In this document: piece after piece, positions 1 through 5,860 of the stretch
How the letters are laid out: each line of letters opens with the position of its first letter
How positions within the stretch are numbered: the first letter of the stretch is position 1
Assembly: GCA_029856295.1 (NCBI GenBank)
Contig: JAHQWS010000106.1
Coordinates: forward strand, 1 to 7,544
Reading direction: 5' to 3'
DNA length: 7,544 nt
Source of the DNA: Promethearchaeia archaeon
Lineage (GTDB): Archaea > Asgardarchaeota > Lokiarchaeia > Sigyniarchaeales > SOKP01
The notes under the pieces: model-generated
The model's input: only the letters and a program-made list of their open reading frames with translations
What the model was told of the DNA's origin: nothing
The model's database searches: none
Translations under genes and position numbers: made by a program

Positions 1-1
1 G

Positions 2-649
2 CTTGATGCTAAGGAAGACCGAGAACATGAATTTCTTAAAATAAGAATGGCTCTTAAAAAGTTAAAAAAGAAAGATATCCAATATATCCTCATCTCAACA
101 ATTACATATACAATATGGGGGATATCTTTTAAATTAGGAGTATCTTGGGGTGGCTACTACTATATGAATATTGTTGGGTATACGCCAGACCAGTATCGAA
201 ATACGTTAATTGTTGGTGCATTATTAACTATGGTTGGGGCCTTACTTTCAGGAATATTATTGGATAAAGTCGGAAGAAATGTAACTATGATTGTTGGGTG
301 TGGAGGATCCGTTATAGGTTTTGTGTTCCTGGGAATGACAACTTTACCGATATTTTTCTGGATGATTTACCTATTTATGCCTGTTGTTCTAGCGTGGATA
401 ATGGTCTACTTCGGTGAGATCTTTCCCACAGAAGTTCGGGCCACCTGTGTAGGTGCATGCGCTACCTCTGCTAGATCTGCTTATGTCATTGGTCCCTTAT
501 TAGCATTCGTTTTATTAGTTGCATTTCCTGATATGAGTGGTTTTTGGATCGTTGCTGGTTTGCTTATGATCATTCCCCTGTTTTCTCTATTTATGAACCC
601 TTATGAAACAAAAGGGAAAACGTTAGAAGCGATTCAGGAAGAAAGATAA
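2..649 (+). CDS. Major facilitator superfamily transporter, C-terminal half (5'-truncated by window edge)
   Basis: This is the C-terminal half of a secondary transporter of the inner membrane, probably a proton-coupled sugar or organic metabolite porter. The frame is open to the left edge, so the first Met (base 47) is internal: it follows a charged stretch that looks like the cytoplasmic loop between helices 6 and 7. Six hydrophobic segments follow, as expected for helices 7-12. The 8-9 loop carries a D-K-V-G-R form of MFS motif A (about 263-277). After helix 10 comes G-E-I-F-P-T-E-V-R (413-439), and the tail has P-Y-E-T-K-G-K-T-L-E (about 599-628); both are hallmarks of the sugar-porter/SV2-like branch. 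The substrate cannot be told. A U-rich tract follows the stop, so this is probably the last gene of its transcript. Confidence 0.9.
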   Translation, partial: LDAKEDREHEFLKIRMALKKLKKKDIQYILISTITYTIWGISFKLGVSWGGYYYMNIVGYTPDQYRNTLIVGALLTMVGALLSGILLDKVGRNVTMIVGCGGSVIGFVFLGMTTLPIFFWMIYLFMPVVLAWIMVYFGEIFPTEVRATCVGACATSARSAYVIGPLLAFVLLVAFPDMSGFWIVAGLLMIIPLFSLFMNPYETKGKTLEAIQEER

Positions 650-680
650 CACAGGATTAATCTAAGATTTTAAAATTTAA

Positions 681-705
681 CTTCCTTTTTTATTTTTTAA
701 TTTTC
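681..705 (+). terminator. U-rich terminator after the MFS gene
   Basis: About 30 bases past the MFS stop the plus strand has three T clusters (T6, T6, T4) broken by single A or AA. Archaeal RNA polymerase terminates on such U-rich tracts without needing a hairpin. A small GATTAATC palindrome lies just before it at 655-662 but is too short to count as a stem. The next gene has its own promoter candidate. Confidence 0.5.
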
Positions 706-722
706 CATACAAGTAGTTAACG

Positions 723-737
723 AAAATAAATAATTAT
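723..737 (+). promoter_or_regulatory. TATA-box candidate for the six-helix membrane protein gene
   Basis: An A/T-only stretch preceded by a purine-rich CGAAAA that resembles an archaeal BRE. The usual 25-base offset puts transcription start near 755-760, giving a leader of under 10 bases before the ATG at 765. No Shine-Dalgarno sequence is seen, which agrees with a leaderless or near-leaderless message. The background is AT-rich, so the call is tentative. Confidence 0.35.
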
Positions 738-764
738 TTTAAGCTTAGAAACCTACATAGAATT

Positions 765-1313
765 ATGCAAAGTATTAAAGGTAAAAAAGAAGGATTATTA
801 CGAGTGCTTGGCATGGTCCTAATCCTGATTAGTATACTTGCATCAATTATTTTCGATTTCTTTTTACTGGCTTTAATAACTTTTGTATTAACTATAATCG
901 TTTTAATTCCGTGGTTTGTTTTAATTGTTTTGCTAAAGCTCGAAAAAGATTTCTTTGTTGATAACATGGCAAAGCTTTTTATAGGATTAGGGATCTATTC
1001 AGCTATAATTATCATAATGGGTTTAATAATGGGGCTTTCTGCGGTATTACTCTTTATTACGGCAATGATTTCCAACATATTGATTATTTTTTGCTGGCAT
1101 TTTGCATTATCGATCTTTAAAAAAGAAAAATTAATTTTTCTTATTAGTGGAATCGGATATTGTGCCCTTACAGCAATTTTTAGAGTCTTATTATTTATTA
1201 AATTGAATCTATTATTAGGTATTGTCCCTCTACTTTTAGTAGGTTTAGGAATTATTCTAATACTTATAGCAGAAATGAGAATGAAAAAAAAAGGATTATT
1301 AAATTATGTATAA
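765..1313 (+). CDS. Six-helix integral membrane protein of unknown function
   Basis: I do not recognise the family. The 182 residues are almost entirely hydrophobic, with about six membrane segments near residues 11-31, 33-57, 70-90, 92-116, 122-144 and 148-169. The N-terminus (K-G-K-K) and C-terminus (R-M-K-K-K) are both basic, so by the positive-inside rule both ends should be cytoplasmic, which fits an even number of helices. A charged loop near residues 58-68 (K-L-E-K-D) and another at 119-122 (K-K-E-K) separate pairs of helices. No catalytic or metal-binding motif is visible. The ATG at 765 sits just after a TATA-like box; no better upstream start exists. The gene stands alone, with U-rich tracts on both sides. 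Isoleucine/leucine-rich composition makes sequence similarity unreliable for function. Confidence 0.75.
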   Translation: MQSIKGKKEGLLRVLGMVLILISILASIIFDFFLLALITFVLTIIVLIPWFVLIVLLKLEKDFFVDNMAKLFIGLGIYSAIIIIMGLIMGLSAVLLFITAMISNILIIFCWHFALSIFKKEKLIFLISGIGYCALTAIFRVLLFIKLNLLLGIVPLLLVGLGIILILIAEMRMKKKGLLNYV

Positions 1314-1346
1314 GTTAAATAAACTTTTACCTTTTATTTTATTTTT
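1312..1346 (+). terminator. Terminator of the six-helix membrane protein gene (hairpin plus U-rich tract)
   Basis: The stop codon overlaps a 5-bp inverted repeat, AAGTT at 1312-1316 and AACTT at 1322-1326, followed by broken T runs up to 1346. It lies in the convergent gap facing the AOR-family gene. The stem is weak; the U-rich tract is the stronger signal. Confidence 0.45.
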
Positions 1347-1364
1347 AAAAATACTTGTTTCTAA

Positions 1365-1377
1365 GGAAAATAAAAGA
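1365..1377 (-). terminator. U-rich terminator of the AOR-family gene
   Basis: On the minus strand this reads TCTTTTATTTTCC, starting 14 bases after the stop codon. With the plus-strand tract at 1331-1346 it makes the 77-base convergent gap a two-way termination zone. Confidence 0.45.
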
Positions 1378-1390
1378 TTTTAAATAACAA

Positions 1391-3121
1391 TTAATCTTCT
1401 AATTTCGACCAAAAATTTTTCAAGACATCTTTTGAAAATTCAAATTTCAAATTTGTTGGAGGGGAAGGTTCAATTTTGAAAAATTCTGGAACATCATTCA
1501 TATCTTGAGTTATTCCAGCCTTTTTATTAAAATCAAGTTCGGTTCTTATTATTTTCTTTCCTAGGTTAATAACATCTTCTCTTGTCAAATTTGTATCATG
1601 CATGGCATTTATTACACCTGCTATTAGTTCCATAGTTTCATAGCTAGGTCCAATAAAGTAGCAACACCCCATTGAATCTAACACTACTGTATATATTTGT
1701 AGTTCATATGATAAATCTGCCTTGTTTTCAGGATCCGAAAACTCTCCATAATCTCTGTCGCTCCTTGCGCTTCTGCCAGCAATAGCAGCTCCAGCGGTAT
1801 GATCCGCGCCCATTGGTGATGTAGCAAAAGTTAAACTCATAGCTTTAAAAACTCGTGGGTCATAAGCAGAGATTCCTTGTCCTTTCACCTGAGGAATTCT
1901 CTCATAATTAATTTCCGCTCCTAAATGACATACTCCATTTCCATATAATTGGCCTGTTTTGGTATTATTTCTAATTTCTTTGTCTAAAATTTCGAGAACT
2001 TTATCTGCATCTCCCCATTCAATTTTACCAGCATCCATCGCGACCCCTATAGTAACCCCAAATTCAATGGTGTCAATTCCGTTATCATCACATAAATGAT
2101 CTAATTTTGCTAAACTATCAAGGTCATTAATCATACAATTAGAGCCGTTTAATGCTATTGTTTCATATTCTAAACTAGAAGTTACATGATTACCGTTTTC
2201 ATCAACAATAATGTTTGAGCATCTTATTACGCACGTCGGACTACAAGCTACACGTTTCTTACCTTTTTGAGCAATCACCTGTTCATGGAGTCTTTCACCA
2301 GAAATATCTTCAACATCTTCATAGGATCCCATTCTAAAGCTTTTCGTGGGCAAACCTCCATATTGACTCATGGCTTTGGTCGCCAACGATGTTCCATAAA
2401 TTGAGAAAGTTTCTCTTGATCTTGCTAAATTTTTAGCAAATGGTTTTGAGATTTCCCTAAATTTCTTAATATCATGAATTTTCACTTTTGAGCGCTTAGT
2501 GGGAATGATAACAATAGCTTTAATTTTTTTTGAGCCCATTACCGCCCCTAATCCACCTCTGCCAGCATGACGACTTGGATATCCTTGTAAATCGTTTGCT
2601 GCAACAGTCGCAGCTTTCATCATATATTCTCCCGCGGAACCAATTGAATATATACCTATTCTCTCTCCATATTTCTGAGTCAATTTAGAATGAAGCTCAT
2701 AATTACCTAAACCTTTATAGCCCTCAGCTGCTTCAAATTTAATACCGTTTTCATCAATAACTATGATTTTTAAATCACTGGAGATATCTTCTAAAACTAG
2801 GGCTCTTATTCCATGAGATGCTAGCATCATTGAAGGCCTGCCACCTATATTAGATTCTTTTATGCCTTTTGTAAGCGGACTTTTAGCTCCTACAGAAGTA
2901 CGTGCTGAATTTGGAAATGGGCTTCCAGTGAGAATCCCATTAGCAACAATCAGTTTATTATATTTACCTAACGGATCACACATAGGAGGAACTTCATCAT
3001 AAACTATTTGAGAAGTTAATCCCCTTGCACCCAACAAGAAAAACTTTGAATTTCTCGTAATTTCTTCATAGCGAATTGATTCCGTATTTACATTAATTCG
3101 AGCAATTTTCATTAATAACAT
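1391..3121 (-). CDS. Aldehyde ferredoxin oxidoreductase family protein (tungsto/molybdo-bispterin enzyme)
   Basis: A cytoplasmic W- or Mo-bispterin, [4Fe-4S] enzyme of the family that oxidises aldehydes to acids and reduces ferredoxin; the substrate cannot be assigned. The AOR N-terminal domain is clear: G-A-R-G-L near 31, S-A-R-T-S-V-G-A-K-S-P-L-T at 72-84, S-N-I-G-G at 90-94 and G-R-G-G-L-G-A-V-M-G-S-K at 187-198. Cluster ligands are Cys293, 297, 301 and Cys487. Pterin-contact loops are D-D-N-G-I-D (345-350) and D-S-M-G-C-C (482-487). Glu318/320 and His441 (G-A-D-H-T) match the active-site Glu and His of Pyrococcus AOR. Two features are unusual: the first cluster motif is CX3CX3C rather than CX2CX3C, and at 576 residues it ends without the usual tyrosine/RGW tail. 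Met4 (base 3112) is the better match to the usual N-terminus, so the real start may be there. Confidence 0.95.
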   Translation of the reverse strand: MLLMKIARINVNTESIRYEEITRNSKFFLLGARGLTSQIVYDEVPPMCDPLGKYNKLIVANGILTGSPFPNSARTSVGAKSPLTKGIKESNIGGRPSMMLASHGIRALVLEDISSDLKIIVIDENGIKFEAAEGYKGLGNYELHSKLTQKYGERIGIYSIGSAGEYMMKAATVAANDLQGYPSRHAGRGGLGAVMGSKKIKAIVIIPTKRSKVKIHDIKKFREISKPFAKNLARSRETFSIYGTSLATKAMSQYGGLPTKSFRMGSYEDVEDISGERLHEQVIAQKGKKRVACSPTCVIRCSNIIVDENGNHVTSSLEYETIALNGSNCMINDLDSLAKLDHLCDDNGIDTIEFGVTIGVAMDAGKIEWGDADKVLEILDKEIRNNTKTGQLYGNGVCHLGAEINYERIPQVKGQGISAYDPRVFKAMSLTFATSPMGADHTAGAAIAGRSARSDRDYGEFSDPENKADLSYELQIYTVVLDSMGCCYFIGPSYETMELIAGVINAMHDTNLTREDVINLGKKIIRTELDFNKKAGITQDMNDVPEFFKIEPSPPTNLKFEFSKDVLKNFWSKLED

Positions 3122-3135
3122 CTAATATTTGACGT

Positions 3136-3162
3136 ATTATATTTTTTAGCTTTAATATAATA
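3136..3162 (-). promoter_or_regulatory. Promoter candidates for the AOR-family gene (two TATA-like boxes)
   Basis: Two minus-strand A/T boxes lie just upstream: one centred near 3156 and one near 3141. The first would place transcription start about 10 bases before the ATG at 3121. The second would start the message near 3116, downstream of that ATG, which would force use of the second ATG at 3112. No Shine-Dalgarno sequence precedes either ATG. Confidence 0.35.
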
Positions 3163-3184
3163 AGAGAAAAACATAATTCAAATA

Positions 3185-3200
3185 GGAAAAGTAAAAAGAA
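3185..3200 (-). terminator. U-rich terminator after the nitroreductase gene
   Basis: On the minus strand this reads TTCTTTTTACTTTTCC, about 35 bases after the nitroreductase stop. Together with the promoter candidates at 3136-3162 it argues that the AOR-family gene downstream is transcribed separately. Confidence 0.4.
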
Positions 3201-3232
3201 TTTAAAGTGATTAAAAGTAAAGATATATAAGT

Positions 3233-3754
3233 TTAGAATTTCTCCCAATGAACAATTTCACTTAAAGCTTTCCGATCTGTGACTTCGCCTTTGGATTTGG
3301 TGGAATATCCTAATGTGGTTAGCCCCATGACGCGATACTTCTTCGGAATTTCGAGAATCTCTTTCATTTTTTCCTCGTTAAAATACCCAATCCAGCACGT
3401 TGCTAAACCTTCAGCTGTAGCAGCTAAAATTAAGTGCTCAAAGCAAATCCCGAAATCTACTCCATAATATTTCTCCCCGTTCGCATTCATACCCGAGCCT
3501 TTTTCAGAAATGACGCCAACTATATACATAGGGGCACTTTCAAATTTTTCAGGGGGTCTTTGCCCAATAGCATTCCAAATCGCTTTCACTTTCTCCGGAT
3601 CTTGAACCACGATATAATGGACACCCTGCATATTTGCCCATGTGGGTGCTAATCTCGCAGCCTCTAAAATTCGCTCAATTCTTTCTTTTTCTGGCATATC
3701 AGGCTTGTAAAATCGGAAACTTCTTCTTTTTCTCACAACTTCATAAAAATCCAT
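3233..3754 (-). CDS. Nitroreductase family FMN-dependent oxidoreductase
   Basis: A small cytoplasmic flavoprotein that should form a homodimer and use FMN with NAD(P)H, or possibly ferredoxin, to reduce an unknown substrate (quinone, nitro compound, enone or similar). The family signature is intact: R-K-R-R-S-F-R at residues 8-14 for FMN phosphate binding, A-P-T-W-A-N-M-Q at 36-43, Y-G-V-D-F-G near 97-102, E-G-L-A-T-C-W-I-G at 115-123 before the helix that packs on the flavin, and the closing V-H-W-E-K-F. At 173 residues it belongs to the compact branch common in archaea and anaerobic bacteria. The ATG at 3754 has AAGGAA six bases upstream. By hand count its GC is about 44 percent, higher than most of the window; this could reflect strong codon selection or transfer. 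It precedes the AOR-family gene on the same strand, 111 bases apart. Confidence 0.95.
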   Translation of the reverse strand: MDFYEVVRKRRSFRFYKPDMPEKERIERILEAARLAPTWANMQGVHYIVVQDPEKVKAIWNAIGQRPPEKFESAPMYIVGVISEKGSGMNANGEKYYGVDFGICFEHLILAATAEGLATCWIGYFNEEKMKEILEIPKKYRVMGLTTLGYSTKSKGEVTDRKALSEIVHWEKF

Positions 3755-3779
3755 TTTAAATTCCTTAATTTTGATTATC

Positions 3780-3788
3780 TATTTAAAA
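3780..3788 (-). promoter_or_regulatory. TATA box of the nitroreductase gene
   Basis: On the minus strand this reads TTTTAAATA, very close to the archaeal TATA consensus, with purine/T-rich sequence upstream. The usual offset puts transcription start near 3758, giving a leader of only a few bases before the ATG at 3754. If so, the AAGGAA at 3761-3766 would lie just outside the message. Confidence 0.5.
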
Positions 3789-3974
3789 CCAAAAATCTTC
3801 CAAAATTATTAATAATTGGGGTAATAAAAAAAACTTACCATTTTGCTGTATGTTTGTTCAACTTAAATAAAAAAAGATATAACGATTTTCATTCTTTTTT
3901 TTCTTATTTGAAAGATTTAAATAAATTACTTAAACAGTGATCTAAATAAATAAAAAATTTGCAATTCGAGACAA

Positions 3975-3988
3975 ATATTTAAATATAT
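3975..3988 (+). promoter_or_regulatory. Strong TATA-box candidate for the first TFB gene
   Basis: ATATTTAAATATAT contains the archaeal consensus core TTTAAATA and follows a purine-rich GAGACAA that could serve as BRE. It predicts transcription start near 4007 and a leader of about 90 bases. Nearer boxes (about 4033-4050 and 4062-4072) would give shorter leaders, so which one is used is open. Confidence 0.4.
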
Positions 3989-4004
3989 GACTATCCATAT
4001 TATA

Positions 4005-4021
4005 TTCTAACTTAAGTAGAA
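4005..4021. promoter_or_regulatory. Near-perfect palindrome at the predicted transcription start of the TFB gene
   Basis: TTCTAACTTAAGTAGAA is an exact 16-base palindrome (TTCTACTTAAGTAGAA) interrupted by one extra A. It is centred on CTTAAG and lies about 25 bases after the strong TATA box, where archaeal repressors commonly bind. It could be an operator or, if transcribed, a small hairpin in the leader. Confidence 0.35.
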
Positions 4022-4097
4022 AGTAGTAGGTCTAATATATAAAGTATATAGTCTTTATTGTAAAAATTTTATAACTAATCAATTTTAAAGATGAAAA

Positions 4098-5036
4098 ATG
4101 GAACCTAATCGAAAATTATATTTAAGAAATAATAGGAATGATATTCTTGAAGAAGAAGATCTACCTAAAAACAATCCTAATTGTTGTGAGGAACCCTCAG
4201 TTCAGTTAAGAGATGGTAATCGGGTTTGCCTAAATTGCGGGATGATTTTTCAGAAGGAATTTGTGGGAAATGAGAGAAGAGCATATACAGTAGAAGAGAT
4301 TCAGAACCGAAAGCGGACAGAACCGCGATGGAGGGACTTTGGCCCGCGAACTATGCTTCCAAATACAAAAACAGATTCTAAAGGGAAATCAATAGGAGCA
4401 AAGGAGCAAGCTCTCTTTTCACGTTTATCAAAAATCCAAAATTCACTAATCTCAAGCATCGAGAGAAATTTTTGGGAAGCTAAGCCTAAATTAAAAATGC
4501 TCTGTTCTAAATTAAATATACCAGAATATATTTCTGACAGTGCATGGAAAATATACTCTCTTGTTGCTAAGAAAAAGTTAACGATGGGAAGATCTATTAA
4601 TGGATTTATTGCTGGAGCGTTATATGCCGCAATACGAGTTCATGACTTTCCTCGTTTACTTGATGAAGTATGTGAAGCTTCTTTAACTCCACGAAGAACA
4701 GTTCATAGAAGTTTAGCTATGATAATAAGAGAAGTATTACCTGAACTGAACTTGAAATATCAGCCAATAACCGCAGAACAACTTGTTTTTCGTTTCGGTA
4801 ATGAGTTAGAGCTTCCTATGAATGTTCAAAAAACTGCAATTGAAATGTTAAAAACAGCATCCAAGAATGGCTTAAAAAGAACAGGTAAAGATCCTAAGGG
4901 ATTAGCAGCAGCATGCATTTATATCGCATCTAAAGACGGAGCATTGCGTAAAACGCAATCAGCAGTAGCAGATGTAGCAAAGATAACTGAGGTAACCTTG
5001 AGATCTAGAGCCAAACAGATCAAGGGCAGACTTTAA
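4098..5036 (+). CDS. Transcription initiation factor TFB (TFIIB family) with altered zinc half-site
   Basis: A TFB, which bridges TBP-bound promoter DNA and RNA polymerase. Domains: zinc ribbon about 26-52, B-reader/linker about 57-115, cyclin repeat 1 about 121-210, cyclin repeat 2 about 225-312. Conserved core motifs include M-G-R-S-I at 163-167, A-L-Y-A-A at 174-178, G-K-D-P-K-G-L-A-A-A at 263-272, T-Q-S-A-V-A at 286-291 and T-E-V-T-L-R-S-R at 297-304. The second zinc half is normal (Cys44-L-N-Cys47-G), but the first is vicinal Cys29-Cys30 rather than CxxC. The reader keeps an R-R-A-Y element (W-R-A-F in Pyrococcus) but has R-D-F-G-P-R-T-M-L where H-D-K-G-L-S-T is usual. At 312 residues the length is normal. 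The ATG at 4098 is preferred; an earlier out-of-frame ATG at 4091 opens only five codons. A long repeat-rich upstream region suggests regulation. Confidence 0.92.
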   Translation: MEPNRKLYLRNNRNDILEEEDLPKNNPNCCEEPSVQLRDGNRVCLNCGMIFQKEFVGNERRAYTVEEIQNRKRTEPRWRDFGPRTMLPNTKTDSKGKSIGAKEQALFSRLSKIQNSLISSIERNFWEAKPKLKMLCSKLNIPEYISDSAWKIYSLVAKKKLTMGRSINGFIAGALYAAIRVHDFPRLLDEVCEASLTPRRTVHRSLAMIIREVLPELNLKYQPITAEQLVFRFGNELELPMNVQKTAIEMLKTASKNGLKRTGKDPKGLAAACIYIASKDGALRKTQSAVADVAKITEVTLRSRAKQIKGRL

Positions 5037-5111
5037 CGATCCCGCCAAACTTAGAATGGAGATTTGTGTTCTTTAGCTTCTCGCAAAGCAGGTTGGATAT
5101 CTAATAAAATC

Positions 5112-5121
5112 TTTTTTTTTT
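5112..5121 (+). terminator. T10 terminator of the first TFB gene
   Basis: An uninterrupted run of ten T lies 76 bases after the TFB stop and just before the stop of the convergent membrane protein gene. This is a strong archaeal intrinsic termination signal. The stretch before it (5037-5100) is less AT-rich than other gaps but shows no gene or clear hairpin. Confidence 0.6.
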
Positions 5122-5124
5122 AAT

Positions 5125-5694
5125 TCAAACTTTTTTAGGTTGTTGTTTGGAAAGCTCTAATATCCAACTTAAGCCTCCTCCAGACAATATTAGACCAATT
5201 ATTAAATACGCACATACAGTTGCAGTATAAAAAGTCCAACTTATAAGAAGAGAATATGGTCCGATAATTGAAGTATTATATTTCCACACAAAATATCTAA
5301 ATGAAATTGCTTCACCATTGAGGTTGACTTTACCTTGCTCCAAATAGGTGATATATCCCATTTTAATGTATGAGAATAGCAAGGTTAAAACTCCAAGTAC
5401 AAGTAAATACCTTGCCATTAAGTTATAATCAATATCTTTTGATACAATCTTAATTAGCAGGAAGCCAAAAATTAAGAAACAGCAAATGGAACACACTAAG
5501 AAGACGAATATAATTGGAGTCGTTGGTGGGAGTCTTCCTGAACTAAAAAAAAGTTCTTGTATAGTATAAGTTTTTCCTTTAAAGTTCACTTGAGTGTTAA
5601 GGATTAGAATAGTGTTAATCAATTCTATTATTGAACTCACAATAAAAATAATGCCAAAACCTGTTACCCACTTTTTAATCGCTTCATATTCCAT
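5125..5694 (-). CDS. Four-helix membrane protein with apparent internal duplication
   Basis: Family not recognised. The 189 residues have four membrane segments near 10-32, 58-83, 93-116 and 145-172, with 25-30 residue loops after helices 1 and 3. These loops align: V-N-F-K-G-K-T at 36-42 and V-N-L-N-G-E-A at 123-129, each followed by an aromatic stretch, a proline (60, 146) and a helix ending G-F-L-L or G-L-I-L. The protein thus looks like two copies of a two-helix unit 87 residues apart. The two loops should lie on the same, probably outer, face; the C-terminus (K-Q-Q-P-K-K-V) is basic and likely cytoplasmic. There is no enzyme motif; vicinal Cys71-Cys72 sit in helix 2. The ATG has GTGA six bases upstream. 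The gene is divergent from the second TFB-like gene and convergent with the first. Confidence 0.78.
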   Translation of the reverse strand: MEYEAIKKWVTGFGIIFIVSSIIELINTILILNTQVNFKGKTYTIQELFFSSGRLPPTTPIIFVFLVCSICCFLIFGFLLIKIVSKDIDYNLMARYLLVLGVLTLLFSYIKMGYITYLEQGKVNLNGEAISFRYFVWKYNTSIIGPYSLLISWTFYTATVCAYLIIGLILSGGGLSWILELSKQQPKKV

Positions 5695-5727
5695 TTTTTT
5701 TCACTTTTTTGCAATGAAATTAAATTA

Positions 5728-5747
5728 AAATTATTATATTATAATTT
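5728..5747 (-). promoter_or_regulatory. TATA region of the four-helix membrane protein gene, within a 7-bp inverted repeat
   Basis: AAATTAT at 5728-5734 and ATAATTT at 5741-5747 form an exact inverted repeat around TATATT. On the minus strand this serves as a TATA box, predicting transcription start near 5712 and an 18-base leader that includes the GTGA ribosome-site candidate. A repeat over the TATA box could be an operator, but A/T-only repeats arise easily by chance here. Confidence 0.35.
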
Positions 5748-5792
5748 GATTGCTATTAATAAAAAAGCTTTTTATAAAATCATAAAATAAAA

Positions 5793-5802
5793 TTTTTATA
5801 TG
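5793..5802 (+). promoter_or_regulatory. TATA-box candidate for the divergent TFB-like gene
   Basis: TTTTTATATG would place transcription start near 5823 and a leader of roughly 38 bases before the TTG start at 5861. An alternative box, TTTATAAA, lies at 5771-5778. No Shine-Dalgarno sequence is found before the TTG. The 166-base spacer is shared with the minus-strand membrane protein gene. Confidence 0.3.
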
Positions 5803-5860
5803 AATTAAAACATTTATTCATCAGATAATTTTCATACAATTTAAGTGGGCTAATTTTTCT

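Larger units (their letters stand above)
3755..4097. promoter_or_regulatory. Divergent AT-rich control region between the nitroreductase and TFB genes
   Basis: This 343-base gap holds no credible gene. It contains the leftward TATA box at 3780-3788, a T-rich tract near 3890-3905, a 13-base direct repeat GATYTAAATAAAT at 3914-3926 and 3939-3951 (one mismatch, 25-base period), a strong TATA box at 3975-3988, a near-palindrome at 4005-4021, and two further A/T boxes near 4033-4050 and 4062-4072. It is long for an archaeal spacer and rich in repeats, which suggests regulated expression of the downstream TFB gene. Confidence 0.5.

Noticed and set aside
47..49. ATG at 47 as the start of the MFS gene
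   Set aside because: The frame is open to base 2 and the upstream residues look like the central loop of a 12-helix transporter; starting here would give only half a transporter.
734..967. 77-codon minus-strand frame
   Set aside because: Lies antisense within the six-helix membrane protein gene, with basic low-complexity composition and no motif.
3279..3652. Two overlapping plus-strand frames inside the nitroreductase gene
   Set aside because: They are antisense to a gene with a full nitroreductase signature and encode no recognisable domain.
1391..3754. AOR-family and nitroreductase genes as one operon
   Set aside because: The 111-base gap contains a U-rich tract and two TATA-like boxes before the AOR-family gene; co-transcription is possible but not supported.
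3989..4053. Long-range inverted repeat GACTAT (3989-3994) / ATAGTC (4048-4053)
   Set aside because: Only six bases with a 53-base gap in AT-rich DNA, so chance is likely.
5037..5100. Possible lost C-terminal tail of the first TFB by frameshift
   Set aside because: None of the three frames after the stop resembles a TFB tail, and the protein already reaches the end of cyclin repeat 2 with normal length.
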